From Mycolicibacterium iranicum (lineage in GTDB: Bacteria; Actinomycetota; Actinomycetes; Mycobacteriales; Mycobacteriaceae): a DNA stretch of 64,000 nt. The position numbers and the translations under genes are program-made. A model generated the notes under the pieces. That model ran no database searches, was not told the origin of the DNA, and saw only the letters and a program-made list of their open reading frames with translations. This document shows positions 18,875-28,922 of the stretch, piece after piece. Where the stretch lies: contig NZ_LWCS01000001.1 in the NCBI RefSeq assembly GCF_001650495.1, positions 186,001-250,000 on the forward strand. The letters are read 5' to 3'. Within the stretch, counting starts at the first letter, position 1; each line of letters starts with the position of its first letter.

Positions 18875-19906
18875 TCAGATAAGGCCGGCGAGATCGCGGA
18901 TCTGCTCAGGGGAACGCGCGCCGACGACCATCATCGTGACGCCGGAGGCCTCCCAGGCCTTGATCTGCTCCCGGACGTAGGCGAGATCTCCGACGATCGC
19001 CGAGTCGTCGACCAGTTCGTCGGGAATGACCTTCGCCGCCTCGTCCTTGCGATCACTGCGGAACAGCTTGGTCACGTCGTCGACGACCTCCGCATAACCC
19101 ATGCGGCGATACACGTCGGCGTGAAAGTTGGTGTCCTCGGCCCCCATACCTCCCATGTAGAGCGCAAGATGCGGCTTCATCAGCTCCATGATCGCGGGAC
19201 GATCGTCGGTGACGACGACCTGCGCCGTCGCGCAGATCTCGAACGTCTCCCTCGTGCGTCGCGCACCCGGCCGCGCGAAACCCTCGTCGAGCCACTCGTT
19301 GTACATTCCCGCGATACGGGGCGAGTAGAAGATCGGCAGCCAGCCGTCGCAGATCTCGGCCGCCAGCGCAACGTTCTTGGGGCCTTCGGCACCCAGCATC
19401 ACGGGGATGTCGGCGCGCAGCGGATGAGTGATCGGCTTGAGGTTCTTTCCCAGACCCGTCGTGCCCTCGCCGCTCAATGGCAGTGGGTAGTGGGGCCCGT
19501 CGCTGTGCACCGGCGCTTCGCGCGCCCAGACCTGCCGCAGGATGTCGACGTACTCGCGGGTGCGGGCCAGCGGTTTCGGGAATTTTGCGCCATACCAGCC
19601 CTCGACGACCTGGGGGCCGGACACGCCGAGGCCAAGGATGTGCCGTCCGCCAGACAGGTGATCGAGGGTCAGCGCCGCCATCGCGCACGCCGTGGGCGTG
19701 CGGGCTGACAACTGGATGACGGACGTGCCCAACCGCATCCGCGTCGTCTCCCGGCCCCACCACGCCAGCGGCGTGTACGCGTCCGAGCCCCACGCCTCGG
19801 CGGTGAACACGGTGTCGAAGCCCACCTCTTCTGCCGTGGCGACCAGTTCCGCGTGATTGGTCGGCGGCTGCGCGCCCCAGTATCCGAGCTGCAAACCCAA
19901 CTTCAT
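18875..19906 (-). CDS. F420-dependent LLM-class oxidoreductase
   Basis: Luciferase-like TIM-barrel oxidoreductase of 343 residues, homologue of Rv3520c, a predicted coenzyme F420-dependent enzyme in the KstR regulon. The sequence begins MKLGLQLGYWG and contains GFDTVFTAEAWGSDAYTPL and LGLGVSGPQVVEGWYG, typical of the F420 subgroup (MSMEG-type glucose-6-phosphate dehydrogenase/reductase relatives). I use the ATG at 19906; the frame stays open upstream, but that part overlaps the promoter. The KstR box is 36 bases upstream. Substrate unknown, presumably a steroid intermediate. Confidence 0.85.
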   Translation of the reverse strand: MKLGLQLGYWGAQPPTNHAELVATAEEVGFDTVFTAEAWGSDAYTPLAWWGRETTRMRLGTSVIQLSARTPTACAMAALTLDHLSGGRHILGLGVSGPQVVEGWYGAKFPKPLARTREYVDILRQVWAREAPVHSDGPHYPLPLSGEGTTGLGKNLKPITHPLRADIPVMLGAEGPKNVALAAEICDGWLPIFYSPRIAGMYNEWLDEGFARPGARRTRETFEICATAQVVVTDDRPAIMELMKPHLALYMGGMGAEDTNFHADVYRRMGYAEVVDDVTKLFRSDRKDEAAKVIPDELVDDSAIVGDLAYVREQIKAWEASGVTMMVVGARSPEQIRDLAGLI

Positions 19907-19941
19907 GTGGTCGCCTCCGCACCCGTTCTTGAAACCATTCT

Positions 19942-19955
19942 TAGAACCTGTTCTA
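19942..19955. promoter_or_regulatory. KstR box before the DUF35-ltp4-ltp3 operon and the F420-type gene
   Basis: TAGAACCTGTTCTA fits the KstR consensus closely. It lies 9 bases upstream of the DUF35 gene GTG (19965) and 36 bases upstream of the divergent ATG at 19906, so it probably controls both. Confidence 0.87.
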
Positions 19956-19964
19956 CTCGATGCC

Positions 19965-20963
19965 GTGACCACCAGCCAAAGCAGCCCGGTGCAGATCGAT
20001 CCGCATGAGCCGCCGCTTTCCGCCCCGCTGAAGCTCGCATTCGACTACACCCGTTCAGTAGGACCGCTTCTCGGTAAGTTCTTCACCGCGCTCCGCGAGC
20101 GACGCATCGTCGGGGTTCGCGGGTCGGACGGCAAGGTTCTCGTCCCGCCCGCGGAGTTCGACCCCGTCACCTGGGAGCGGTTGACCGAGATCGTACCGGT
20201 GGCCAGCGTCGGCACAGTGATGTCGTGGACGTGGCAGCCGGAGCCGCTGGAGGGTCAGCCGTTGGCCCACCCGTTCGCGTGGGCGCTGATTCTGCTCGAC
20301 GGGGCCGATACGCCGCTCCTGCACGCCGTGGAAACGGGAGCCGCCGGTTCCGCCGGAATCACCACCGGAACCCGAGTGCACGCGCACTGGGTGGATGAAC
20401 CCGTCGGCGCGATCACCGACATCGCGTACTTCGCGCTGGGCGACGAGCCGGAGGATGTCCCGCCGCCCAAGGAGGGCCTCGATCCGGTGACCATGCTGGT
20501 GGTCCCGACCTCGATCGAAATCCAGCACACCGCATCGCTTCCCGAGAGCACGTTCCTGCGGGCATTGGAGCAGGGCAAGTTGCTAGGCGCGCGCACGGGC
20601 CAGGACGGCAAGGTGTACTTCCCGCCGAAGGAGGCCAACCCGGCCACCGGCCTCGAGCTCGACAACTACGTCGAACTGCCCGACAGGGGCACGGTGACGA
20701 CGTTCGCCATCATCAACATCCCGTTCGCAGGGCAGCGCATCAAACCGCCGTACGTCGCGGCCTACGTCCTGCTCGACGGCGCCGACATTCCCTTCCTGCA
20801 CCTGGTCACCGAGATCGACCCGGCTGAGGTGCGGATGGGCATGCGGGTTCAGGCGGTGTGGAAGCCCAAAGAGGAGTGGGGCCTCGGCATCGACAACATC
20901 GACTACTTCCGGCCCACAGGCGAACCCGACGCCGACTACGACACCTACAAGCACCACCTGTAA
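19965..20963 (+). CDS. tandem DUF35/OB-fold protein (Rv3521 homologue)
   Basis: Protein of 332 residues with two DUF35-type OB-fold domains, roughly 35-165 and 180-320, each ending in a GTVMSW/GTVTTF strand and a G-x-R-V-x-A-x-W block. Homologue of Rv3521. DUF35 proteins pair with SCP-x-like thiolase-fold lyases, as ChsH2 does with Ltp2, forming the retro-aldolase complex. The two thiolase-fold genes directly downstream make Ltp4 and/or Ltp3 the likely partners. GTG start at 19965, directly behind the KstR box; longer starts would overlap the operator. Confidence 0.85.
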   Translation: MTTSQSSPVQIDPHEPPLSAPLKLAFDYTRSVGPLLGKFFTALRERRIVGVRGSDGKVLVPPAEFDPVTWERLTEIVPVASVGTVMSWTWQPEPLEGQPLAHPFAWALILLDGADTPLLHAVETGAAGSAGITTGTRVHAHWVDEPVGAITDIAYFALGDEPEDVPPPKEGLDPVTMLVVPTSIEIQHTASLPESTFLRALEQGKLLGARTGQDGKVYFPPKEANPATGLELDNYVELPDRGTVTTFAIINIPFAGQRIKPPYVAAYVLLDGADIPFLHLVTEIDPAEVRMGMRVQAVWKPKEEWGLGIDNIDYFRPTGEPDADYDTYKHHL

Positions 20964-20977
20964 AGGCTGACTGAGAC

Positions 20978-22033
20978 ATGAGAGAAGTCGCTGTCGTAGG
21001 GTTTGCGCACGCGCCCCACGTCCGCCGCACCAACGGCACCACCAATGGCGTCGAAATGCTGATGCCGTGCTTCCACCAGCTCTACACCGAACTCGACCTG
21101 CAACAGACGGATATCGGATTCTGGTGCTCGGGTTCCTCCGATTACCTTGCGGGCCGGGCATTCTCCTTCATCTCGGCCATCGACTCCATCGGCGCCGTGC
21201 CGCCGATCAACGAGTCGCACGTCGAGATGGACGCCGCATGGGCGCTGTACGAGGCCTATATCAAGATCTTGACCGGCGAGGTCGAGACGGCCCTGGTGTA
21301 CGGGTTCGGCAAGTCGTCGGCGGGCACGCTGCGCCGGGTGCTGGCACTGCAGACCGATCCTTACACCGTCGCCCCGCTGTGGCCCGACTCGGTGAGCATG
21401 GCGGGTCTTCAGGCCCGCTTCGGGCTGGATTCCGGTAAATGGACCGCCGAGCAGATGGCGCAGGTTGCGCTCGACGCGCAGACCGCGTCTCCTCGGGTGG
21501 ACCGTCTCGAATCCGGCGCCAGCGTCGCAGAGCTCCTCGAGCAGCCGTACTTCGCAGAGCCGTTGCGCCGCCACGACATCGCACCGATCACCGACGGCGC
21601 ATCGGCGATCGTGCTGGCGGCTGGGGACCGCGCGCGCGAGCTGCGGGACCGTCCCGCCTGGATCGCCGGGATCGAACACCGCATCGAGACACCGGTTCTG
21701 GGCGCTCGGGATCTGACCACCTCTCCGTCCACTGCGGCCTCGGCCTCCGCGGCGACCGGTGGCGACGCGTCGTCGATCGAGGTCGCGGAGATCTACGCAC
21801 CGTTCAGCCACCAACAGCTGATCCTCACAGAGGCGATCGGGCTCACCGACAGCACGACGATCAACCCGTCCGGCGGCGCTCTCGCCGCCAATCCGATGTT
21901 CTCCGCGGGCTTGGAGCGGATCGGCTTCGCCGCGCAGCACATTTTCGAGGGCAACGCCTCTCGGGTGCTGGCCCACGCGACGAGCGGGCCTGCGCTGCAA
22001 CAGAATCTGGTCGCTGTCCTGGAGGGTAAGTAG
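20978..22033 (+). CDS. ltp4: thiolase-fold steroid lyase Ltp4
   Basis: SCP-x/thiolase-like protein of 351 residues, homologue of Rv3522. It has the thiolase fold (DGASAIVLAAGDRARELRD, NPSGGALAANPMFSAGLERI), but CSGSSDY near residue 46 is not a normal thiolase nucleophile context. Ltp3 and Ltp4 were shown in Rhodococcus to be needed for degrading C24-branched sterol side chains. Start 14 bases after the DUF35 gene and stop 2 bases before ltp3: one operon. Probably a retro-aldol lyase releasing a branched ketone or acyl unit. Confidence 0.9.
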   Translation: MREVAVVGFAHAPHVRRTNGTTNGVEMLMPCFHQLYTELDLQQTDIGFWCSGSSDYLAGRAFSFISAIDSIGAVPPINESHVEMDAAWALYEAYIKILTGEVETALVYGFGKSSAGTLRRVLALQTDPYTVAPLWPDSVSMAGLQARFGLDSGKWTAEQMAQVALDAQTASPRVDRLESGASVAELLEQPYFAEPLRRHDIAPITDGASAIVLAAGDRARELRDRPAWIAGIEHRIETPVLGARDLTTSPSTAASASAATGGDASSIEVAEIYAPFSHQQLILTEAIGLTDSTTINPSGGALAANPMFSAGLERIGFAAQHIFEGNASRVLAHATSGPALQQNLVAVLEGK

Positions 22034-22035
22034 CC

Positions 22036-23219
<1,184 letters not shown>

Positions 23220-23223
<4 letters not shown>

Positions 23224-23813
23224 CGCAGGCAGCCCTGCCACACCGTCTGGACCAGCCGGTGGATCGACCCGTCGTCGAGGGGCGGCATGCCGAACATCAG
23301 CCGATAGTAGGGCGGTGACACCAGCGCGTCGACGGCGACTTCGACGTCGGTGCCGGCCGGCAGTTCGCCACTGCCCACGGCATCGCGCACGATCGCCGCG
23401 ATGGCGCCTCGGCGCGGTGTGATCCACTGCTCGAACAGTGCCTGCTCGATCGCGGGATCGGACGCCGACGCCGCAATCACGTTGCGCAGCAGGGGTCCGA
23501 CCTCGGGATCGGCGAGCAAGCCGAACAACGCCTCGACGTGATGGGTGATCGCGTCGACGGAGCTGCTTCCGGGAGGCCGCGTCACCGAGTTTCGCACTCG
23601 TTCGTACAGACCTTCCAGGACGATCGAGGCGGCCGACGGCCACCACTTGTAGATCGTCGTGCGGCTGACCTCGGCGCGTTTGGCGATGGCGTCCACCGTC
23701 GCCGCCGCGGACCCGCCCCGCAGAGCCAGTTCGGCGGCAGCGGTCAGCACGGCATTGCGCACCGTTTCACTGCGAGGACGGCCGCGGCGAGGCGCATGCT
23801 GCTGGTCGTCCAC
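23220..23813 (-). CDS. TetR-family regulator of the adjacent MFS gene
   Basis: TetR-type repressor of 197 residues. The N-terminal HTH reads VDAIAKRAEVSRTTIYKWWPS (near 42-62), and the C-terminal ligand domain is of the TetR_C type common in actinobacteria. It lies 4 bases downstream of the MFS gene on the same strand, so the two form an operon in which the regulator is the distal gene. The palindrome at 25058 upstream of the MFS gene is the likely operator, giving autoregulation of exporter and repressor. Ligand unknown. No homologue at this place in M. tuberculosis. Confidence 0.88.
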
Positions 23814-23817
23814 CCGC

Positions 23818-25041
23818 TCAGCTTATGGCGGGCACCCGCCGTGACCCGGCCGCCGCGACGATCAGACTGAGGATCCCCGCGACGATGCCGAATCCGAACA
23901 TCATCGGATAGCTGACCCATTGCGACAGGAACGCCATCGCCGCGGGCACACCGAATCCCAGATAGCAGAGGCTGTAGAACACTGCCGTCATGCCGGCCAG
24001 GTCGTCGGGTCCCGCGATGCGCTGAATCTCCTGCAGGCCCGCCAGCAGCGCCATTCCGTACCCGGCGCCGAGCACTGCCGCGGCCGTCAGAGCCGCCCAT
24101 ACCGCCACTACGGATGCGGCCCACGCCGCGAAAGCCATGCCCGACACCACGAGTGCCAATGCGACGACGACGCCGGCACGACCCGAGACGAGGGTGCGCC
24201 CGAAGTGCTGGACGCCGAACCCGACGCCCAGCGCGACGGCGCACAACAGGGCGGAGAAAGCTATCGGCGCCGCGGCGACATGGTCACTCATCAGCGCGGG
24301 CAGGATGGCGTATGCCGACGCGCCGGCACCGAAAACCCACGGGGCGACGGGCACGACGACGGCAAGGAATCGGCGGTGTGACGCGCCGGGAATCGCAAGA
24401 TCCCTCCACCAGGGCTCCCCGGTGTCGTGACGCTCTCGCGTCTCGGGCGCCGTGACCAACAATGCGGCGGCACCGAACGCCATCGCGATGTTGAGCGCGT
24501 AGGGCAGGATTGACGGTGCCGGTCCCCATTCCGCGAGCACGCCCGCGACCCCTGCGCCGAGTCCGAAGCCGGCGGTCAGGCTCATCGCGGCGCGGCGCGC
24601 TCCCGCGCCGCTGTGCTCCCAGGGCGGGCTCGACAATTCCTTGATCCAACTGCCCCCGACAGCCATTGCCAGCCCGAGCGCAAGCCCGCTGAACACGCGG
24701 CCGGCGGCGAGCACGGCGGCTGACTGGGCGCCCGCGGCGAGGATCAGGGATCCGACCGCAGCCAGCAGCGGGGCCGGGAGCATCAGCGGTCGGCGTCCGA
24801 ACCGATCCGACAGCGGACCGCCGATGAGCAGCGCGGGGACGATACCCAGGACGTAGGCGAACAGCAGGAGGTCGACCGTGACGGCGGAAAAGCCGTCGTG
24901 CACCCGGTACATGACCAACAGTGGCGTGAACTCGTTGCCGCCCCACGCGACCGCGAACGTCGCGGCGGCGACCGCCTGCCAGCGCCCAGTACCGCGCGCC
25001 TGGTGTCGGCTGAGCGCCGGTCGCGTCGTCGTCGCCGTCAC
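23818..25041 (-). CDS. MFS transporter
   Basis: Major facilitator superfamily permease of 407 residues with about 12 hydrophobic segments. The signature loop GPLSDRFGRRPLM follows TM2 (residues 75-87), typical of the drug:H+ antiporter and sugar-type families. GTG start at 25041, 17 bases from the 21-bp palindrome. Co-transcribed with the TetR gene. Efflux of a toxic compound or steroid intermediate is plausible from the TetR pairing; direction and substrate cannot be read from the sequence. Confidence 0.88.
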   Translation of the reverse strand: MTATTTRPALSRHQARGTGRWQAVAAATFAVAWGGNEFTPLLVMYRVHDGFSAVTVDLLLFAYVLGIVPALLIGGPLSDRFGRRPLMLPAPLLAAVGSLILAAGAQSAAVLAAGRVFSGLALGLAMAVGGSWIKELSSPPWEHSGAGARRAAMSLTAGFGLGAGVAGVLAEWGPAPSILPYALNIAMAFGAAALLVTAPETRERHDTGEPWWRDLAIPGASHRRFLAVVVPVAPWVFGAGASAYAILPALMSDHVAAAPIAFSALLCAVALGVGFGVQHFGRTLVSGRAGVVVALALVVSGMAFAAWAASVVAVWAALTAAAVLGAGYGMALLAGLQEIQRIAGPDDLAGMTAVFYSLCYLGFGVPAAMAFLSQWVSYPMMFGFGIVAGILSLIVAAAGSRRVPAIS

Positions 25042-25057
25042 TTCGCCCGCCTTTCAT

Positions 25058-25078
25058 TAGTGGACAGTCTGTTCACTA
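25058..25078. promoter_or_regulatory. 21-bp palindromic operator for the MFS-TetR operon
   Basis: TAGTGGACA (25058-25066) and TGTTCACTA (25070-25078) match as inverted repeats at 8 of 9 positions around a central GTC. Size and symmetry suit a TetR dimer. It lies just upstream of the MFS GTG and about 100 bases from the KstR box of kshA. Confidence 0.7.
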
Positions 25079-25176
25079 TATATACGCCGGCGAGTGGGTA
25101 TTTCCATCCCGGGAGTGCCAAAAGACACATTTTCTGCTGGTGAGCAGCGATTGGATTGCCCGTAAGGGGGCAAAAC

Positions 25177-25190
25177 TGTAACGTGTTCTA
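25177..25190. promoter_or_regulatory. KstR box before kshA
   Basis: TGTAACGTGTTCTA matches TnnAACnnGTTnnA. It lies 30 bases upstream of the kshA GTG, in a position to block transcription of kshA and the following Rv3527-like gene. Confidence 0.87.
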
Positions 25191-25220
25191 GTTAGAGACC
25201 TAGAGTTTGGGAGGCCACAG

Positions 25221-26402
25221 GTGAGCACGGAAACCACCGGGGCAACCGCCGGCATTCGCGAGATCGACACGGGCGCCCTGCCCGACCGCTTCGCCAGGGG
25301 TTGGCACTGCCTGGGGCCGGTCAAGGACTACCTCGACGGCAAGCCGCACGGCATCGAGATCTTCGGCACGATGCTCGTCGTCTTCGCCGATTCGCAGGGC
25401 GAGCTGAAGGTCCTCGACGGCTACTGCCGACACATGGGCGGCAACCTCGCCCAGGGCGAGATCAAGGGCGACGAGGTTGCCTGCCCGTTCCACGACTGGC
25501 GCTGGGGCGGCGACGGCAAATGCAAGCTCGTCCCCTATGCCAAGCGCACGCCGCGGCTGGCCCGCACCCGCGCCTGGCACACCGATGTGCGCGGCGGTCT
25601 CCTCTTCGTCTGGCATGACCACGAGGGCAACCCGCCGCAGGAGGAAGTCCGCATCCCGGAGATTCCGGAATGGTCCAGCGGTGAGTGGACCGACTGGAAG
25701 TGGAACTCGATGCTGATCGAGGGCTCCAACTGCCGCGAGATCATCGACAACGTCACCGACATGGCGCACTTCTTCTACATCCACTTCGGCCTGCCGACGT
25801 ACTTCAAGAACGTCTTCGAAGGACACATCGCCAGCCAGTACCTGCACAATGTGGGCCGGCCGGATGTCAACGACATGGGTACCGCGTACGGCGACGCGTC
25901 CCTGGATTCGGAGGCCAGCTACTTCGGGCCGTCGTTCATGATCAACTGGCTGCACAACAAGTACGGCGACTTCAAGGCCGAGTCGATCTTGATCAACTGC
26001 CACTACCCGGTGACACAGGATTCGTTCGTCCTGCAGTGGGGCGTCATCGTCGAGAAGCCCAAAGGCCTCGATGACGAGACGACCGAGAAGCTCGCCACTG
26101 CCTTCACCGACGGTGTCAGCAAGGGCTTCCTGCAGGATGTCGAGATCTGGAAGCACAAGACACGCATCGACAATCCCCTCCTCGTAGAGGAAGACGGTGC
26201 GGTGTACCAGATGCGCCGCTGGTACCAGCAGTTCTACGTCGACGTCGCCGACGTGACACCGGACATGACGGACCGCTTCGAGATGGAGGTCGACACCACG
26301 ATCGCCAACGAGAAGTGGGCCGTCGAAGTCGAGGAGAATCTGCGGGAGAAGGAGAACCTCAAGGCGCGCGAAGCCGAGAAGGCGGAATCGCCGGCGACAT
26401 GA
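25221..26402 (+). CDS. kshA: 3-ketosteroid 9alpha-hydroxylase oxygenase subunit KshA
   Basis: Rieske non-heme iron oxygenase of 393 residues, homologue of Rv3526 (KshA), which with the reductase KshB hydroxylates C9 of androstadienedione-type steroids so that ring B opens. Rieske ligands are in YCRHMGG and CPFHDW (near residues 70-92), and the catalytic iron motif is DMAHFFYIHF near 180. GTG start at 25221 with GGGAGG 7-12 bases upstream. Its TGA overlaps the first ATG of the 32-bp repeat. The KshA paralogue at 8231 is very similar, so the strain has at least two KshA proteins in this region alone. Confidence 0.94.
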   Translation: MSTETTGATAGIREIDTGALPDRFARGWHCLGPVKDYLDGKPHGIEIFGTMLVVFADSQGELKVLDGYCRHMGGNLAQGEIKGDEVACPFHDWRWGGDGKCKLVPYAKRTPRLARTRAWHTDVRGGLLFVWHDHEGNPPQEEVRIPEIPEWSSGEWTDWKWNSMLIEGSNCREIIDNVTDMAHFFYIHFGLPTYFKNVFEGHIASQYLHNVGRPDVNDMGTAYGDASLDSEASYFGPSFMINWLHNKYGDFKAESILINCHYPVTQDSFVLQWGVIVEKPKGLDDETTEKLATAFTDGVSKGFLQDVEIWKHKTRIDNPLLVEEDGAVYQMRRWYQQFYVDVADVTPDMTDRFEMEVDTTIANEKWAVEVEENLREKENLKAREAEKAESPAT

Positions 26403-26494
26403 CTTCAGCGAAAAGCGGAGCGGATCGCGCATGACTTCAGCGAAAAGCGGAGCGGATCGCGCATGACTTCAGCGAAAAGCGGAGCGGATCGCGC
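26399..26494 (+). repeat. three exact 32-bp tandem repeats, each an ATGA-coupled mini-ORF
   Basis: Identical units lie at 26399-26430, 26431-26462 and 26463-26494. Each starts with an ATG and encodes MTSAKSGADRA followed by a TGA that overlaps the next ATG. The chain begins on the kshA stop (ATGA) and ends on the ATG of the next gene at 26495. Each unit also contains AGCGGAGCGG, a weak ribosome-binding-like purine stretch. Confidence 0.95.
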
Positions 26495-26953
26495 ATGACA
26501 GACGCCCCGGATGTGGACCGCCTCGCCAAGTCGATGCTCCAGCTACACGGGCATGACGAAGACGAGCATGATCACGGCCGGCCGACGGACGACAGATCAC
26601 CGGGATCGTGGCGCAAGGCACCGGATTTCGCGTCTGATCCAGACCGCGCCGCAGCCGTGCGAGAGACCACCGACCGCGATCGCCAGCGCTATCTCACTTC
26701 CGGTCTGGTGTCTGTCGATTGCCGTTTCTGCCATGTGACGGTGCAGGTCAAGAAGCTCGGACCCGCGCACACCTCGGTGCAGTGGAACGCCGACGCCACC
26801 ACACGCTGTGCGCACTTCTCCGAAATTCGATCTGCCGGTGGGGATCCCGCGCGTTCGCGGTCATGCCCGCGACTTGCCGACAGCATCAGGCACGCCGTCG
26901 CCGAGGGCTGTCTGGAGGAGTACTCCAGTGCGCCGTCGCCGGGCGACGGCTGA
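26495..26953 (+). CDS. conserved hypothetical protein (Rv3527-like)
   Basis: Protein of 152 residues occupying the Rv3527 position after kshA. No enzyme family is recognised. Visible features are a His/Asp-rich N-terminus (GHDEDEHDHG, 19-28) that could bind metal, a CRFC pair near 76-79, a single CAHF near 105 and a further SCPRLAD cysteine. These could form a small zinc or Fe-S site. It is linked to kshA only through the three mini-ORF repeats, so its translation probably depends on reinitiation or on its own GGAGCGG site. Confidence 0.7.
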   Translation: MTDAPDVDRLAKSMLQLHGHDEDEHDHGRPTDDRSPGSWRKAPDFASDPDRAAAVRETTDRDRQRYLTSGLVSVDCRFCHVTVQVKKLGPAHTSVQWNADATTRCAHFSEIRSAGGDPARSRSCPRLADSIRHAVAEGCLEEYSSAPSPGDG

Positions 26954-26984
26954 GATGTGGCAGTCAAGCCCAGACGGCTGAGCC

Positions 26985-28130
26985 TCACAATCCCCTGAAC
27001 CGCTCCTTGACCTGGTCGTCGGTCAAGCCGTAGTCCGCCAGCGAGTAGGTGTGCTTCGGCGCCCGGGGTCCCTTCTTGCTCTCCTCGTGGGTCGCGCGCA
27101 CCGACTCGCGGGCTTCGTCGGTGTATTCGATGTCGAAGGCCCGGTAAATATCCTCGACGGCGCCGACCGGGTCCTTGATCAGCTTGAAGTAATCGAGATC
27201 GTAGAACTGCGCCGGATCGTGCTTGGCGCGTTCGGCATTGAAGAGCTCCAGTCCGCGCGACCACGTCTCCATCGAGTCGGCACCGATCACGTCACCGGTG
27301 AACGTGTTGGACCATCCCTCGGTGGTGTGCTGAGCCAGGGAGCACATCGACGCCATGATCGTCTCGGCCGGCCGATGGCACTGCACCACCAGCGCGTCGG
27401 GATACGTCGTGAACAAGGCGTCGAGCGCGAACAGATGACTCGGATTCTTCAGCACCCAGCGCTTTTCGCGGTCATTGAGTCCGATCAACTGCAGGTTGCG
27501 ACGGTGCCGCTGGTACGACTTGGTCCAGTCTTGCCGCGCGAGCCACTGCGAGTAGGTCGGCACGTGCGCCAGGGTCTCGTAGGACATCGAGTGCAACGAC
27601 TGCCGCAGCAGCTGCCAGCATTCCTCCACCTCGTCGGCGGTCATGAAGTGCAGGCCCGTGTAGTCCGGATTCTCTTCGTGCGCTTTGGTGAACTGTGCAT
27701 CGATCTGCTGAAAAACCGGGTTCTGCGCCCAGGTTTCGCGAGGGGGCCGCGGCTGCGGGAACTCGGCCAGCCACAGTTCCAGGCCCTGGTGCCGTGGATC
27801 CCCGGCCAGCAACCGGTGCACCGCGGTCGTACCGGTGCGGGGCAGCCCCGTCACGAAGATCGGCCGCTCGATGGGCACGTCGGCGTGCTCGGGGTAGTGC
27901 TTGAATGCCGCCTCCGAAACAAGCCGGGCGACAAGCGCATTGCGGATGAAGAACCGGTGCATCTTGCTGCCGAGCTCTGTGAGATCGGCCTCGCGCTGGA
28001 AGGACTCCAGCAGGACGCTGAGCGCCTCACGGTAGTTGTCGTCGTCGGAACCGAAATCATCAAGACCGCAGGCCTTCACGGCCGATGCGTGCAGGTCTTC
28101 GACGGTGCCTACGTCGGTTCGTCCGCTCAT
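26985..28130 (-). CDS. sulfotransferase family protein (Rv3529c homologue)
   Basis: PAPS-dependent sulfotransferase-fold protein of 381 residues, homologue of Rv3529c. The 5'-phosphosulfate loop is PIFVTGLPRTGTTAVHRLL (near residues 90-108), and the 3'-phosphate region matches VVQCHRPAETIMASMCSL. Its ATG at 28130 overlaps the stop of the SDR gene (ATGA). It is the last gene of the KstR-linked run Rv3531c-Rv3530c-Rv3529c. Substrate unknown; a hydroxysteroid acceptor is plausible from context. Confidence 0.85.
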   Translation of the reverse strand: MSGRTDVGTVEDLHASAVKACGLDDFGSDDDNYREALSVLLESFQREADLTELGSKMHRFFIRNALVARLVSEAAFKHYPEHADVPIERPIFVTGLPRTGTTAVHRLLAGDPRHQGLELWLAEFPQPRPPRETWAQNPVFQQIDAQFTKAHEENPDYTGLHFMTADEVEECWQLLRQSLHSMSYETLAHVPTYSQWLARQDWTKSYQRHRRNLQLIGLNDREKRWVLKNPSHLFALDALFTTYPDALVVQCHRPAETIMASMCSLAQHTTEGWSNTFTGDVIGADSMETWSRGLELFNAERAKHDPAQFYDLDYFKLIKDPVGAVEDIYRAFDIEYTDEARESVRATHEESKKGPRAPKHTYSLADYGLTDDQVKERFRGL

Positions 28131-28921
28131 CAGGCTTTGTACTCCCCGCAGTTGACGTCGAGCGCCTGGCCGGTGATGCCGCTCGACAGATCGCTGGCCA
28201 TGAACAGGATCGCCGACGCCACCTCGTCCTCGGTGGGCAGCCGCTTGAGATCCGATGCCGCAGCGGTGGCCTTGTAGATCTCTTCGACGGTGGTGCCGTA
28301 CTTGCCGGCCTGGTGTTCGAAGTAGGACTCCAGCGTGCCGCCCCAGATATAGCCCGGCAGTATCGAATTGACCCTGATGCCCTGGTCGCCGAGCTCGGTG
28401 GCCAGCGTCTGCGACATTGCCAGCAGCGCCGACTTCGCCATCTTATATGCGCCGTACTTGGCCTGCGAATGGCGCACGACCATCGAGTTCACGTTGACGA
28501 CAGAGCCTTTCGACTCCGCCAGCGCAGGTGTGAAAGCCTGCACCATGCGCAGGGCGCCGAAGACCGTCAGCTCGATCGCGTCGCGCATGTGCTCGAAGGT
28601 GGTATTGGCGAACGGCTTCATCGACGGAACGCGGAACGCGTTGTTGATGAGCACGTCGACTTTCCCGAAGGCCTTGAGGGATTCATCGACAAGATTGTTC
28701 ACCTGCGCCTCGTCGGTGATATCGGTGCCCACCGACACTGCACGCCTACCCAGATCGGCGATCTGCTTCGCGACGTCGTCGAGACGTTCGACGGTGCGCG
28801 CCGCGAGCACCAGGTCGGCACCGGCCCCGGCGCAGCGCCGGGCAAGGGTGGTACCCAACGCAGGACCGACCCCGCTGATGACAACGACCTTACCGTCCAG
28901 AAGCCCTCCGGAACCCGTCAC
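28130..28921 (-). CDS. short-chain dehydrogenase (Rv3530c homologue)
   Basis: SDR of 263 residues, homologue of Rv3530c. Unusual cofactor motif ISGVGPALGTTLAR (near 15-28) in place of TGxxxGIG; NNAFR replaces NNAG; the catalytic pair is YGAYKMAKSA. The GTG start at 28921 lies one base after the stop of the upstream gene, so the two are coupled. The atypical glycine motif suggests a divergent oxidoreductase of the pathway. Substrate not known. Confidence 0.86.
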   Translation of the reverse strand: MTGSGGLLDGKVVVISGVGPALGTTLARRCAGAGADLVLAARTVERLDDVAKQIADLGRRAVSVGTDITDEAQVNNLVDESLKAFGKVDVLINNAFRVPSMKPFANTTFEHMRDAIELTVFGALRMVQAFTPALAESKGSVVNVNSMVVRHSQAKYGAYKMAKSALLAMSQTLATELGDQGIRVNSILPGYIWGGTLESYFEHQAGKYGTTVEEIYKATAAASDLKRLPTEDEVASAILFMASDLSSGITGQALDVNCGEYKA

Positions 28922-28922
28922 G

